Assembly (NCBI GenBank): GCA_963708625.1
Contig: CAVPSV010000002.1
Span: 248,001-312,000 of the forward strand
Length of the DNA: 64,000 bases
Direction of reading: 5' to 3'
Source: DASXIF01 sp036498145
GTDB taxonomy: Bacteria > Actinomycetota > Actinomycetes > Mycobacteriales > Jatrophihabitantaceae
In this document: one piece after another, positions 47,474 through 56,806 of the stretch
Layout: each line of letters starts with the position of its first letter
Position numbering within the stretch: the stretch's first letter is position 1
Notes under the pieces: model-generated
Database searches by the model: none
The model's input: only the letters and a program-made list of their open reading frames with translations
What the model was told of the DNA's origin: nothing
Program-made: the position numbers and the translations under genes

Positions 47474-48851
47474 ATGAACGATTTCGAACTCGAGGAGCGG
47501 CAGGCATTGCGCCGTGTCGCGGGTCTGTCGACGGAACTGGCGGACGTCAGTGAAGTCGAGTATCGGCAGCTGCGCCTCGAACGCGTCGTCCTGGTGGGCG
47601 TGTGGGCCTGGGGCAGGCTCGACGACGCCGAGAACTCGCTCGCCGAACTCGCGCGGCTGGCCGAAACCGCCGGGTCACTGGTGCTGGAGGGGCTCATCCA
47701 GCGACGCGAACGGCCCGACCCGGCTACCTACATCGGTTCCGGTAAGGCGCGCGATCTCCGCGACGTGGTCGCGGCGGTCGGCGCGGACACCGTCATCTGT
47801 GACGGGGAACTCACCCCGGGCCAGCTGCGCCGCCTGGAGGACATCGTCAAGGTGAAGGTGGTCGACCGCACCGCGCTGATCCTGGACATCTTCGCCCAGC
47901 ATGCGCGTTCCAAGGAGGGCAAGGCACAGGTCGAGCTTGCCCAGCTGCAGTACCTGCTGCCCCGCTTGCGCGGCTGGGGCGAATCGCTGTCCCGCCAGGT
48001 CGGTGGCCGGGCCGCCGGCGGGCTCGGCATCGGCGGCCGCGGACCTGGTGAGACGAAGATCGAGATCGATCGGCGTCGGATCAACGCCAGGGTCGCGAAG
48101 CTGCGTGGCGAGATCACCGGCATGAAGACCGCCCGTGACGTGAAGCGGTCGCGCCGCCGCAACCGGTCGGTGCCCAGCGTCGTGCTCGCCGGTTATACCA
48201 ACGCGGGTAAGTCGTCGCTGCTCAACCGCCTTACCGATGCAGGTGTGCTGGTCGAGAACGCCCTGTTCGCCACCTTGGATCCGACCGTCCGGCGGGCCCG
48301 GACCGACGACGGCCGGGTGTACACGCTGGCGGACACCGTCGGGTTTCGTACGCCACCTGCCGACCCAACTGATCGAGGCGTTCCGTTCGACGCTGGAAGA
48401 GGTGGCCGACGCCGATCTGATCCTGCACGTCGTGGACGCGGCCGACGCCGATCCGGAGGCGCAGATCAGTGCGGTGCGGGCCGTACTCGGCGACATCGAC
48501 GCGTTGTCGGTGCCCGAGCAGCTGGTGTTCAACAAGGTCGACGCGGCGGACGCGGCGATGGTGCTGCGGCTGCGGCGGCTCGCGCCCGACGCGGTGTTCG
48601 TATCCGCGCTGACCGGCGACGGGATCGACGAGCTGCGCCAGGTGATCGAAGCTCGCGGCTGCCACGGCCTTCGGTCGAGCTGGAGGTACTGGTGCCTTAT
48701 ACCCGCGGCGATCTGGTGGCGCGCGTACATGAGACGGCGGACGTCCTGGGCAGCGAGCACACGCGCGGATGGCACGGTCCTGCATGCGCGGGTCGATCCG
48801 GGCCTGGCGGCGGCGCTCGAGCCCTACCGGACCGGCGCTGGCGTAGCCTGA
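47474..48851 (+). CDS. hflX: GTPase HflX (frameshifted as sequenced)
   Basis: Ribosome-splitting/rescue GTPase. The N-terminal nucleotide-binding domain is intact (TYIGSGKARDLRDVVAA, VIDGEL-like CDGELTPGQLRRLED) with GGRGPGETKIEIDRRRI. The G1 motif GYTNAGKSSLLNRL and G3 ADTVGF follow. The frame changes near 48348, 48655 and 48765; the other frames supply LPTQLIEAFRSTLEEVADAD, the G4 motif FNKVDAAD, LEVLVPYTRGDLVARVHETA and the end ALEPYRTGAGVA. Confidence 0.88.
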
Positions 48852-48929
48852 ATGCGATAGGACGACCGGTTCGGCCCTCGGCACGGCGAACGCAACCGGG
48901 CTGATCGACTGCAGTGAGGAGTGCCGGCT

Positions 48930-49243
48930 ATGGGATGGGACGCGCCCTGGCATTGGGTGATCTTGGCCATCGTGGTCATCGCCCTGTTCGGCTACAAGAA
49001 GCTTCCGGACGCGCTCGCGGGCACTAGGTCGCTCGCTTCGGATTTTCAAGTCCGAGATCAAGGGAATGGGCTGAGGATGACGCAGGCTCGCGCCAACGCC
49101 AAGGCCAGCCGGCAGAGATCGTCCCGCCCCAGCATTCGTCGACGCCCGCGTCTCAGCCGCCCGCGGCCAGCGACACGCCGCCGGCATCGACGCAGCCGGT
49201 GCCTGAGGCGGTACAGCAGCCCGCGCACAACCCGGGCGAATGA
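48930..49243 (+). CDS. tatA: Sec-independent translocase TatA-like protein (frameshifted as sequenced)
   Basis: One N-terminal membrane helix and amphipathic helix: MGWDAPWHWVILAIVVIALF then GYKKLPDA, the TatA/MttA pattern. The frame shifts near 49030 to SLRIFKSEIKGMG; removing the T at about 49072 restores EDDAGSRQRQGQ and a Pro/Ser/Gln-rich tail ending NPGE, TGA 49241-49243. A GTGAGGAG site precedes ATG 48930. It forms the pore of the twin-arginine export system; tatB and tatC are not in this window. Confidence 0.78.
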
Positions 49244-49306
49244 ACTCGATTCGCTGACTCGCGACGGGGCGCAGACCCCGCCGCACACCCTGACCTAGAC
49301 CACGAG

Positions 49307-50023
49307 TCAGACCTTGCGCAGTACCGTCACGACCTTGCCGAGGATGGTCGCATCGTTGGCTGGTATCGGCGCGTAGGCAGGGTTGTGTGGCAGCAGCCAC
49401 GCCTCGCCGTCGCGGCGGCGCAGGGTCTTCACCGTCGCCTCGCCGTCGATCATGGCGGCGACGATCTCGCCGTTCTCAGCGTCGTCCTGCTGGCGGACCA
49501 CGACCCAGTCACCGTCGGAAATCGCCGCGTCGATCATCGAATCGCCGGCGACTCTGAGCAGGAACAGGGTGCCGTCCCCGACCAGAACCTTGGGCAGCGG
49601 GAATACGTCTTCGATCGATTGCTCGGCGAGAATCGGCCCGCCGGCAGCGATCCGGCCGACCACCGGGACGAACACGGGTGCCTCACCGCGCGGAGCCTCG
49701 TCGGCGACGGCGAGCGCCCGTCGCGCTGCCTTCGGCCGGTCCTCGGCGCCTCGAACGTCCACCGCTCGGGGGCGGTTCGGGTCGCGCCGCAGGAACCCCT
49801 TGCGCTCGAGCATGGCGAGCTGGTGCGCGACGCTGGAGGTGGAGGCGAGGCCAGCTGATTCGCAGATCTCGCGGATGCTCGGCGGGTAGCCGCGGCGCTC
49901 CACCGAATCGCGGATCACGTCCAGGATCGCCTGCTGGCGACGGGTCAGACCGGTGACGGAATCGGGGAGTTCGGTGACCTTCGGCCGCCCGCGACGTCGA
50001 GGCTCGGGCGTGGAGTCGGTCAT
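49307..50023 (-). CDS. lexA: SOS repressor LexA
   Basis: 238 residues. Winged-helix domain LTRRQQAILDVIRDSVERRG ... PPSIREICESAGLASTSSVA; self-cleavage at Ala127-Gly128 (GRIAAGGP) with catalytic Ser162 (AGDSM) and Lys199 (TVKTL). ATG 50023 with GGAGGCAT site. Open sequence further upstream contains its operators and is not coding. Divergent from the LysM gene; three LexA-like boxes lie between. Confidence 0.97.
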   Translation of the reverse strand: MTDSTPEPRRRGRPKVTELPDSVTGLTRRQQAILDVIRDSVERRGYPPSIREICESAGLASTSSVAHQLAMLERKGFLRRDPNRPRAVDVRGAEDRPKAARRALAVADEAPRGEAPVFVPVVGRIAAGGPILAEQSIEDVFPLPKVLVGDGTLFLLRVAGDSMIDAAISDGDWVVVRQQDDAENGEIVAAMIDGEATVKTLRRRDGEAWLLPHNPAYAPIPANDATILGKVVTVLRKV

Positions 50024-50085
50024 GAGATGCCTCCCGGTGCGGTGTGAGCGAACGGTCCCGACGGTAGCCGCCGGGACGCGCCAGT

Positions 50086-50101
50086 TCAAACATTTGTTCG
50101 A
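50086..50101 (-). promoter_or_regulatory. LexA box at the lexA promoter
   Basis: On the minus strand TCGAAC-AAAT-GTTTGA, one mismatch from the SOS consensus. It is 63 bases before the lexA ATG, consistent with autoregulation. Confidence 0.8.
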
Positions 50102-50149
50102 AGACACGCCGCGTGAATGTGGTTTCTGTCGGAGGCCGCTGGTACACAT

Positions 50150-50165
50150 TCGAATGGATGTTCTT
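50150..50165 (+). promoter_or_regulatory. Degenerate LexA box
   Basis: TCGAAT-GGAT-GTTCTT: left half and GTTC retained. It is directly adjacent to the next box, so it may allow cooperative binding. Confidence 0.4.
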
Positions 50166-50181
50166 TCGAATACGTGTTCGA
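50166..50181 (+). promoter_or_regulatory. LexA box of the LysM gene
   Basis: TCGAAT-ACGT-GTTCGA, one mismatch from consensus, 56 bases before ATG 50237. Confidence 0.75.
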
Positions 50182-50236
50182 CCAGCCGTACCACCCGCCT
50201 GATCCGACTGCCCGATCCGATTGCCCGAGGTGCCCG

Positions 50237-50692
50237 ATGACTGTCGCTATCGATTTCGCTGATCTCGTCGAGTTCGCGCCGGTGCGCCGCCCGCTGGCGC
50301 TTGCGCCGGCGCTCGACCCGGTGCGCGTGCCGCGGCCGTGCCGGCACCCGCAGCAGACCGGTGGCGACCTCGTCACGCTGCTCGCGCCCAGTGCGGCATC
50401 GGTGGCAGCGCCGTTGCGGCTTACTCGCCGAGGCCTCGTGGTGTTGAGCGGCCTGGTTGTGGCCGTGGCCCTGGCCGTCGTGGTCCTGGCGTGGGGGAGT
50501 GCGCCGCCTGCGCGGACGACACCCGCGTCGACGCAAGTGGTGTCCGTGCAGTCCGGCGACACGCTGTGGTCCATCGCTTCTCGGGTCGCTCCCGGCCGGG
50601 ATCCGCGGGCCGAGGTGGCCGATCTGCAGCGGATCAACCACCTGTCCTCGGTCGCGCTCATCCCCGGACAGCTGCTGCGAACCACTGACTGA
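50237..50692 (+). CDS. SOS-induced LysM membrane protein (ChiZ/DivS-like division inhibitor)
   Basis: 151 residues: cytoplasmic N-terminus, one membrane helix (66-87) and a C-terminal extracellular LysM domain (101-149; VSVQSGDTLWSIASRV ... INHLSSVALIPGQLL). Its place between lexA (divergent) and nrdR, with LexA boxes, matches Rv2719c/ChiZ of Mycobacterium and DivS of Corynebacterium, which hold back division after DNA damage. ATG 50237 follows GAGGTG. Function by synteny and domain order. Confidence 0.85.
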   Translation: MTVAIDFADLVEFAPVRRPLALAPALDPVRVPRPCRHPQQTGGDLVTLLAPSAASVAAPLRLTRRGLVVLSGLVVAVALAVVVLAWGSAPPARTTPASTQVVSVQSGDTLWSIASRVAPGRDPRAEVADLQRINHLSSVALIPGQLLRTTD

Positions 50693-50762
50693 ACCCGCGC
50701 CCCGACTTGGCGACGCGCCGAGATTGCTCCTTGCGGAAGCTTCGGCTCGGGTTTAGCGTTCA

Positions 50763-50778
50763 CCCCTACATCTAGTAG
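50763..50778 (+). promoter_or_regulatory. Candidate NrdR box 1
   Basis: CCCCTACATCTAGTAG fits the core CwAtATaTwG of the NrdR box in most positions. Box 2 begins exactly 32 bases later, the spacing usual for paired NrdR boxes. A -10 TACAAT (50780-50785) lies between them, inside the palindrome TTACA-ATGC-TGTAA. Confidence 0.5.
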
Positions 50779-50794
50779 TTACAATGCTGTAAGT

Positions 50795-50810
50795 AGTCCA
50801 CAAGTTGGGG
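50795..50810 (+). promoter_or_regulatory. Candidate NrdR box 2
   Basis: AGTCCACAAGTTGGGG keeps the C..A.A.TTG core only; weaker than box 1. Confidence 0.35.
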
Positions 50811-50975
50811 TTTGCTGTCCCCAGGCTGTCCACACGATGTACCCAAGTCTGTCCCCAGAAACTGGCCTGGTTGTCCCCAGGGCGCCGCGATGCGGATAAG
50901 AGGGCCGTCTGGCGAACCTGGGCATATCGACCGGTATGCGTCGGTAGCGGCACCCAGGGGAAAGGAGGTCCGGCG

Positions 50976-51452
50976 ATGAGGTGCCCGTACTGCCGTCATC
51001 CCGATTCCCGTGTCGTCGACTCCCGGGAGCAGGACGAGGGCCAGTCGATTCGGCGCCGTCGTTCCTGCCCGGAGTGCGGGCGGCGATTCACGACGGTCGA
51101 AGAGATGACACTCGCTGTGCTCAAGCGCAGTGGCGTTACCGAGCCGTTCAGCCGCCAGAAGGTCGTCAACGGGGTGCGCCGAGCGTGCCAGGGGCGACCG
51201 GTGGACGAGGACGCACTGGCTCAACTGGCGCAGACGGTGGAAGACACGATCCGTGCGAGCGGCTCCGCCGAGGTGCCCAGCGACGAGATCGGTCTGGCCA
51301 TCCTCGGGCCGCTGCGCCAGCTCGACGAGGTCGCGTACCTGCGCTTCGCCAGCGTGTATCAAGCGTTCACCTCGATCGACGACTTCGAGAAGGCGATCTC
51401 CGACCTGCGGGCCGAGCATCGTCACCCGTTCGCTCCGCCGCCGGGCGGCTGA
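50976..51452 (+). CDS. nrdR: Transcriptional repressor NrdR
   Basis: 158 residues. A zinc ribbon (Cys3, Cys6, Cys31, Cys34) is followed by an ATP-cone domain (LAVLKRSGVTEPFSRQKVVN). It senses ATP/dATP and represses ribonucleotide reductase genes. ATG 50976 has an ideal AAAGGAGGT site; the open frame upstream is non-coding. nrdJ follows 97 bases later. Confidence 0.96.
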   Translation: MRCPYCRHPDSRVVDSREQDEGQSIRRRRSCPECGRRFTTVEEMTLAVLKRSGVTEPFSRQKVVNGVRRACQGRPVDEDALAQLAQTVEDTIRASGSAEVPSDEIGLAILGPLRQLDEVAYLRFASVYQAFTSIDDFEKAISDLRAEHRHPFAPPPGG

Positions 51453-51549
51453 GCACCAAGGCAATGGCAAGGACATGGCAACACCGAGACATGGCAAGCA
51501 CCGAACCGACCGCCCGCTGCACCCCGCCGCTGAGGAAGGAACACCACCG

Positions 51550-54453
51550 ATGACCGAGGCCGCCGACAAGACCTCTACCCGCACCCGCAACGGTGCCGCG
51601 CCGACCGGCACCGCACCGGTCGCTCCCGCATACCCCGCGAACGGGTTGCGGATCGAGCGGGTCTACACGACGGCGGGCGTGCACCCGTACGACGAGGTCG
51701 CGTGGGAGCGGCGCGACATCGTGATGACGAACTGGCGCGACGGCTCGGTGAACTTCGAACAACGCGGGGTCGAATTCCCTGATTTCTGGTCGATCAACGC
51801 CGCGAACATCGTCACCACTAAGTACTTCCGCGGTGCGGTCGGCACCTCGGTGCGGGAGTGGTCGCTGCGCCAACTCATCGACCGCGTGGTGAGTTCCTAC
51901 CGCGCGGCCGGGGAGCGCTTCGGCTACTTCGCCGCGGCGGCGGACGCCGAGATCTTCGATCACGAGCTGACCTGGATGCTGCTGCACCAGGTGTTCAGCT
52001 TCAACTCGCCGGTGTGGTTCAACGTGGGCACCGCGTCGCCGCAGCAGGTGAGCGCCTGCTTCATCCTGGCCGTCGACGACACGATGGACTCGATCCTGAA
52101 CTGGTACCGCGAGGAAGGGCTGATCTTCAAGGGCGGCTCGGGTGCCGGACTGAACCTTTCACGCATCCGGTCCTCGCGTGAGCTGCTGTCCTCCGGCGGC
52201 ACCGCGTCCGGTCCGGTGAGTTTCATGCGCGGTGCGGACGCCTCCGCCGGCACGATCAAGTCCGGCGGTGCCACCCGGCGCGCCGCGAAGATGGTCGTGC
52301 TGGACATCGACCACCCGGACATCGAGGAGTTCATCGAGACGAAGGCGCGCGAGGAGGACAAGATCCGCGTGCTGCGCGACAACGGATTCGACATGGACCT
52401 CGGCGGCCGCGACATCACCAGCGTGCAGTACCAGAACGCCAATAACTCGGTTCGGGTCTCGGACGAGTTCATGCGCGCGGTCGAGGAAGATGGCGAGTTC
52501 GGGCTGCGTGCCCGCAGCACCGGTGAGGTGCTGGAGACGGTCAGCGCGAAGACGCTGTTCGGCAAGGTCGCGAAGGCGGCGTGGGAGTGTGCCGATCCCG
52601 GCATTCAGTACGACGACACCATCAACGACTGGCACACCAACCCGGAGACCGGCCGGATCACGGCGTCCAACCCGTGCTCGGAATACATGAGCCTCGACAA
52701 CACCTCGTGCAACTTGGCGTCGCTGAATCTGATGAAGTTCCTGCGGGAGGACAACTCCTTCGACGTCGAGCGCTTCGTCAAATCGGTGGAGCTGATCATC
52801 ACGGCGATGGACATCTCCATCTGCTTCGCCGACTTCCCCACCGAGTCGATCGCGGTCAACACCCGTGACTACCGGCAGCTGGGCATCGGTTACGCCAACC
52901 TAGGCGCGCTGTTGATGGCCACTGGACTGGCCTATGACTCCGACGGCGGGCGGGCGCTGGCCGCGGCGATCACCTCGCTGATGACGGGCACCTCGTACCG
53001 GCGCTCGGCCGAACTGGCGGGGATCGTCGGTCCCTACAACGGCTTTGCACGCAACGCGGCCGCGCACGCGCGGGTCATGCGCAAGCACGCGGCCGCAAAC
53101 GACTCGGCCCGGCGGATGCACGACATCGACCGGGAGATCTTCGCGGTCGCGGGGGAGCAGTGGGTCGCGGGCAACGCGATCGGCGAAGCCAACGGCTGGC
53201 GCAATGCGCAGGCGTCGGTGCTCGCGCCCACCGGAACCATCGGTCTGATGATGGATTGCGACACCACCGGCATCGAGCCGGATCTGGCCCTGGTGAAGTT
53301 CAAGAAGCTGGTCGGCGGCGGATCGATGCAGATCGTCAACCAGACCGTGCCGCGGGCGTTGCGGGCCCTGGGTTACCCCGAAGAGCAGGTCGAAGCGATC
53401 GTCGAGTTCATCGCGGAACACGGGCACGTGATCGACGCCCCGGGTCTGCGTAACGAGCACTACGAGGTGTTCGACTGCGCGATGGGTACGCGCGCCATCA
53501 AGCCGATGGGACATGTGCGGATGATGGCGGCGGCCCAGCCGTTCCTGTCCGGTGCGATCTCCAAGACGGTGAACCTGCCGGAAGGTGCCACCGTGGCCGA
53601 CATCGAGGACGTCTACTTCCAGGGCTGGAAGCTCGGTCTCAAAGCGCTCGCGGTGTACCGCGACAACTGCAAGGTCGGACAGCCACTGTCGGCGGGCAAG
53701 GGTGAGAAGGCGGCTGCCTCGGCCGAGGCAGCCGTGCCCGCCGTCATCGAATATCGCCCGACGCGTACCCGGTTGCCCAAGTCACGTCCGTCGCGGACGA
53801 CGTCGTTCGCGGTCGGCGGGGCTGAGGGCTACATGACCGCCGGCTCGTACCCCGACGATGGCCTCGGTGAGGTGTTCCTCAAGCTCGGCAAGCAGGGTTC
53901 GACACTGGCCGGAGTGATGGACGCGTTCTCCATCGCGATCTCCATTGCGCTGCAGTACGGCGTGCCGCTGGAACAGTACGTGCAGAAGTTCACGAACATG
54001 CGATTCGAGCCGGCCGGCCTTACCGACGACCCGGACATCCGGATGGCGCAGTCGGTCCTCGACTACATCTTCCGGCGTCTCGCACTGGACTACCTGCCGT
54101 ACGAAACACGGTCTGCGCTCGGCATCCACACCGCTGAGGAGCGCACCCGCCACCTCGAGACAGGTTCGTACGAACCGGCCGAGAACAGCGACAACGACGA
54201 CCTCGATGTGGTGGGGCTGGCGCAGTCGGTGCCGATGATGAAGCCGGCCGCCGAGATCGAGGAGGAGGACGAGGCGATCGCCGAGACCGCGGTCCCGGCG
54301 CCACCGAGTGTGCACAGCACCGCTGAACTGCTCGAGTCGATCACCGGCTCGTCCGCGGACGCGCCGCTGTGCATGAACTGCGGCACCAAGATGCGCCCGG
54401 CCGGCAGCTGCTTCGTCTGCGAAGGATGTGGCAGCACCTCCGGTTGCAGCTGA
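51550..54453 (+). CDS. nrdJ: Vitamin B12-dependent ribonucleotide reductase (class II)
   Basis: 967 residues; makes deoxyribonucleotides with adenosylcobalamin. WSINAANIVTTKYFRG, FSFNSPVWFNVG, SACFILAVDDTMDSIL, the finger-loop region NPCSEYMSLDNTSCNLASLN and APTGTIGLMMDCDTTGIEPD are class II landmarks. The C-terminus has a CxxC-type redox tail (CMNCGTKMRPAGSCFVCEGC). ATG 51550 follows AGGAAGG. Regulated with nrdR through the boxes at 50.77 kb, by inference. Confidence 0.97.
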   Translation: MTEAADKTSTRTRNGAAPTGTAPVAPAYPANGLRIERVYTTAGVHPYDEVAWERRDIVMTNWRDGSVNFEQRGVEFPDFWSINAANIVTTKYFRGAVGTSVREWSLRQLIDRVVSSYRAAGERFGYFAAAADAEIFDHELTWMLLHQVFSFNSPVWFNVGTASPQQVSACFILAVDDTMDSILNWYREEGLIFKGGSGAGLNLSRIRSSRELLSSGGTASGPVSFMRGADASAGTIKSGGATRRAAKMVVLDIDHPDIEEFIETKAREEDKIRVLRDNGFDMDLGGRDITSVQYQNANNSVRVSDEFMRAVEEDGEFGLRARSTGEVLETVSAKTLFGKVAKAAWECADPGIQYDDTINDWHTNPETGRITASNPCSEYMSLDNTSCNLASLNLMKFLREDNSFDVERFVKSVELIITAMDISICFADFPTESIAVNTRDYRQLGIGYANLGALLMATGLAYDSDGGRALAAAITSLMTGTSYRRSAELAGIVGPYNGFARNAAAHARVMRKHAAANDSARRMHDIDREIFAVAGEQWVAGNAIGEANGWRNAQASVLAPTGTIGLMMDCDTTGIEPDLALVKFKKLVGGGSMQIVNQTVPRALRALGYPEEQVEAIVEFIAEHGHVIDAPGLRNEHYEVFDCAMGTRAIKPMGHVRMMAAAQPFLSGAISKTVNLPEGATVADIEDVYFQGWKLGLKALAVYRDNCKVGQPLSAGKGEKAAASAEAAVPAVIEYRPTRTRLPKSRPSRTTSFAVGGAEGYMTAGSYPDDGLGEVFLKLGKQGSTLAGVMDAFSIAISIALQYGVPLEQYVQKFTNMRFEPAGLTDDPDIRMAQSVLDYIFRRLALDYLPYETRSALGIHTAEERTRHLETGSYEPAENSDNDDLDVVGLAQSVPMMKPAAEIEEEDEAIAETAVPAPPSVHSTAELLESITGSSADAPLCMNCGTKMRPAGSCFVCEGCGSTSGCS

Positions 54454-54454
54454 C

Positions 54455-54487
54455 CCGGGCTCCCGCTGACGCGGGCCACCCGCCCGG
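54455..54487 (+). terminator. Two-tier hairpin after nrdJ
   Basis: Inner stem CCCGC-TGAC-GCGGG (54462-54475) within outer CCGGGC...GCCCGG. Confidence 0.5.
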
Positions 54488-54563
54488 ATGGACGCCCCCG
54501 CGGGCGCCCTAGATGATGGGCACTCGATCGCAGAGTGGCCACGCGGGCGGGTGAGGGGGTCGG

Positions 54564-55838
54564 ATGAGCCACAAGCTGCTCGTCGACCTCATCAGCATTC
54601 CGCTGTTCACCGGGGTGATCGGTTACATCACCAACTGGACCGGCGTGCTCATGCTGTTCAAGCCGCTGCGGTTCTACGGCGTGCACGTGCCCGGCCTGCG
54701 GGTGCTCTTCCCGGCGCTGCCTCGGCGCGTGCAGGTGCTGCCACTGGTCCGCTACGACGGTGGGGTCGGCTGGCAGGGCATCGTGCCGTCGCGGGCGGAC
54801 AAGATGGCGAGCATCGCCGTCGACAAGGGCTTGGCGAAGCTGGGCAGCATCGGCGACTTCTATCGCGAGCTGGAACCGGACCGAATCGCAGAGCACCTCG
54901 GCCGGGTCGCGGTGTTCGAGATCCGCGACGTCGTCGAGCACATCATGGAGCGCGAGTACCCCACCCTCTGGCGTGACCTGCCGCCGTTGGTGCGGGAGGC
55001 GGTGCACGCTCGCGTGCGCCAACAGCTGCCCAGCGTCATCAAGCGCATCACCGATGACATCGGCGAGAACATCGACCAGCTCATCGACGCCAAGTTGATG
55101 GTGATCCGATACTTCGTCGCGCATCCGGAGTTGCTCAACGAGCTGTTCATGACGGTGGGCCGCAAGGAACTTCGGTTCATGCAGAACTTCGGCTTCTACT
55201 TCGGCTTTCCGATGGGGTTCGCGCTGGTCGGGTTGATCCACCTGTATCCGCAGTGGTGGGTGCTCCCGGTCGGCGGCGTGGTGATCGGCTGGCTGGCCAA
55301 CTACATCGGTATCGAGATGATTTTCGAGCCCACCGAACGCACCTGGTGGGTGCCCTGGCGGCAGGGGCTGCTCATCAAGCGGCAGGAGGACATCACCGAG
55401 AAGTACGCGCGCCTCATCGCCGACCACGTCATCACGCTGCAGAACATCGGCGACGAGCTACTGACCGGTCCTCGCAGCGACCGCACCCTGCAGATGCTGG
55501 AGGACACCATCCGGCCCGCGGTGGACGCCGCCGTGGGGGCCGCGCGCCCGGCGGTACGGCTGGCCATCGGCGGCCGCGAGTACGACAAGATCCGCGACGC
55601 GCTCGCGCTCGAGGCCACCGCGTTCGCCCCGGTGGCCTTCGCCGAACCGGAATTCAACAGGCAACAGGGCAACCGCATCTACGCTTACATCGCGGCGCAG
55701 ATGCGGGGGATGAGTCCAGGCGATTTCGTCGAGCTGCTGAGGTCGGCGATCAAGCAGGACGAGTGGCTGCTGTTCGTGCACGGGGGAGTGCTCGGCTTCT
55801 TCGCCGGGCTGCTGCATCTGGCGATCTTCGGAGTGTGA
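54564..55838 (+). CDS. DUF445 family membrane protein
   Basis: 424 residues. Membrane segments lie at the N-terminus (SIPLFTGVIGYITNWTGVLM), centre (FPMGFALVGLIHLYPQWWVL, VGGVVIGWLANYIGIEMIFE) and C-terminus (GVLGFFAGLLHLAIFGV), with long soluble helices between. The GYITN and GWLANYIGIEMIF repeats are the DUF445 hallmark. Function unknown. The next gene starts five bases after its stop. Confidence 0.87.
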   Translation: MSHKLLVDLISIPLFTGVIGYITNWTGVLMLFKPLRFYGVHVPGLRVLFPALPRRVQVLPLVRYDGGVGWQGIVPSRADKMASIAVDKGLAKLGSIGDFYRELEPDRIAEHLGRVAVFEIRDVVEHIMEREYPTLWRDLPPLVREAVHARVRQQLPSVIKRITDDIGENIDQLIDAKLMVIRYFVAHPELLNELFMTVGRKELRFMQNFGFYFGFPMGFALVGLIHLYPQWWVLPVGGVVIGWLANYIGIEMIFEPTERTWWVPWRQGLLIKRQEDITEKYARLIADHVITLQNIGDELLTGPRSDRTLQMLEDTIRPAVDAAVGAARPAVRLAIGGREYDKIRDALALEATAFAPVAFAEPEFNRQQGNRIYAYIAAQMRGMSPGDFVELLRSAIKQDEWLLFVHGGVLGFFAGLLHLAIFGV

Positions 55839-55842
55839 TGAC

Positions 55843-56802
55843 GTGAGCGACGCGGAGGCGAATTCCGGCACGAACCCCCTCGCCGGTCCGCGCTCGCGCG
55901 CCGAGTTGGTGCCGTCCGTCTCGCTGCCCGCGGTCGTCGCTGCCGAGGTGGAGGTGCTCCGCAGTGCACCGCGGCTGGCGCGGGTAGCAGCTGCCTCGTC
56001 CTGGCGACTGGCATCGTGGGCCACGCGAACAGCTGCCGCAGGCACGTCGCTGGTGATCCGCCACGCGGCGAGCGGTGATCCACCGCAGACAGTCGTGCAG
56101 AACATCGCGCTCGACCTGCGTTCGGCTGCCTGGCACGCGCTCGGGCTCAACGAGGACACCGACCCCCATGGCGTCCCGGAGAGCATTGCGCCGGTCAATT
56201 CGACGGTCGAGGACCTGCGGGCGCGCGGCCGGGATCTGATTCGGCGCTCGAACGATGTGCACATTGCCGATGACACCCATCCTGCGTTTGCCCGGATCCT
56301 TGCCGAGCTCACCCCGGACGAGGCGCGGATCCTGCGCTACCTGTACAACGAGGGAGCACAGCCGGCCATCGATGTGCGCACCAACCGGCCGTTCGGCATC
56401 GGTTCGGAGCTGGTGGCGGACGGGCTGAACATGATCGCCGAGTTCGCGGGGTGCCGGAACCCGGATCGGATCCATCCGTACCTGACCAACCTCGGCCGGC
56501 TCGGCCTGCTCGAGTTCTCCAAGGAGCAGGTGAGCAATCCGCAGCACTACCAGCTGCTCGAAGCTCAGCCCAAGGTGACCGCCGTGTTGCGCCGGGCCGG
56601 CCGCTGGCCACGCACGGTACGCCGCAGCATCGCGCTCAACGCTTTCGGTGAGGAGTTCTGTCGCACCTGCCTGCCGCTGGGCGGGTACCCGTCGCCGGGC
56701 GCGATGTCGGATGTGAGCGCAGCGCCGCGGGTGGACGCGGTGGCGCCGGAATCGGACGGCCCCACGGTGGTTCGGGCCGAGGTCATCGCGCCCAAGCGCT
56801 GA
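55843..56802 (+). CDS. Abi-alpha-like (DUF4393) protein
   Basis: 319 residues, no membrane helix. FARILAELTPDEARILRYLY, VDVRTNRPFGIGSELVADGL and PYLTNLGRLGLLEFSKEQV resemble the Abi-alpha/DUF4393 family, named after an abortive-infection component. It is coupled to the DUF445 gene. Whether it has any phage-related role here is unknown. Confidence 0.6.
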   Translation: MSDAEANSGTNPLAGPRSRAELVPSVSLPAVVAAEVEVLRSAPRLARVAAASSWRLASWATRTAAAGTSLVIRHAASGDPPQTVVQNIALDLRSAAWHALGLNEDTDPHGVPESIAPVNSTVEDLRARGRDLIRRSNDVHIADDTHPAFARILAELTPDEARILRYLYNEGAQPAIDVRTNRPFGIGSELVADGLNMIAEFAGCRNPDRIHPYLTNLGRLGLLEFSKEQVSNPQHYQLLEAQPKVTAVLRRAGRWPRTVRRSIALNAFGEEFCRTCLPLGGYPSPGAMSDVSAAPRVDAVAPESDGPTVVRAEVIAPKR

Positions 56803-56806
56803 TCGT

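Noticed and set aside
50024..50641. Upstream extension of the lexA frame
   Set aside because: It covers the LexA boxes and runs antisense to the LysM gene; the LexA family starts at the ATG with the GGAGGCAT site.
51130..51549. Upstream extension of the nrdJ frame
   Set aside because: Overlaps nrdR in another frame; AGGAAGG and ATG 51550 define the start.
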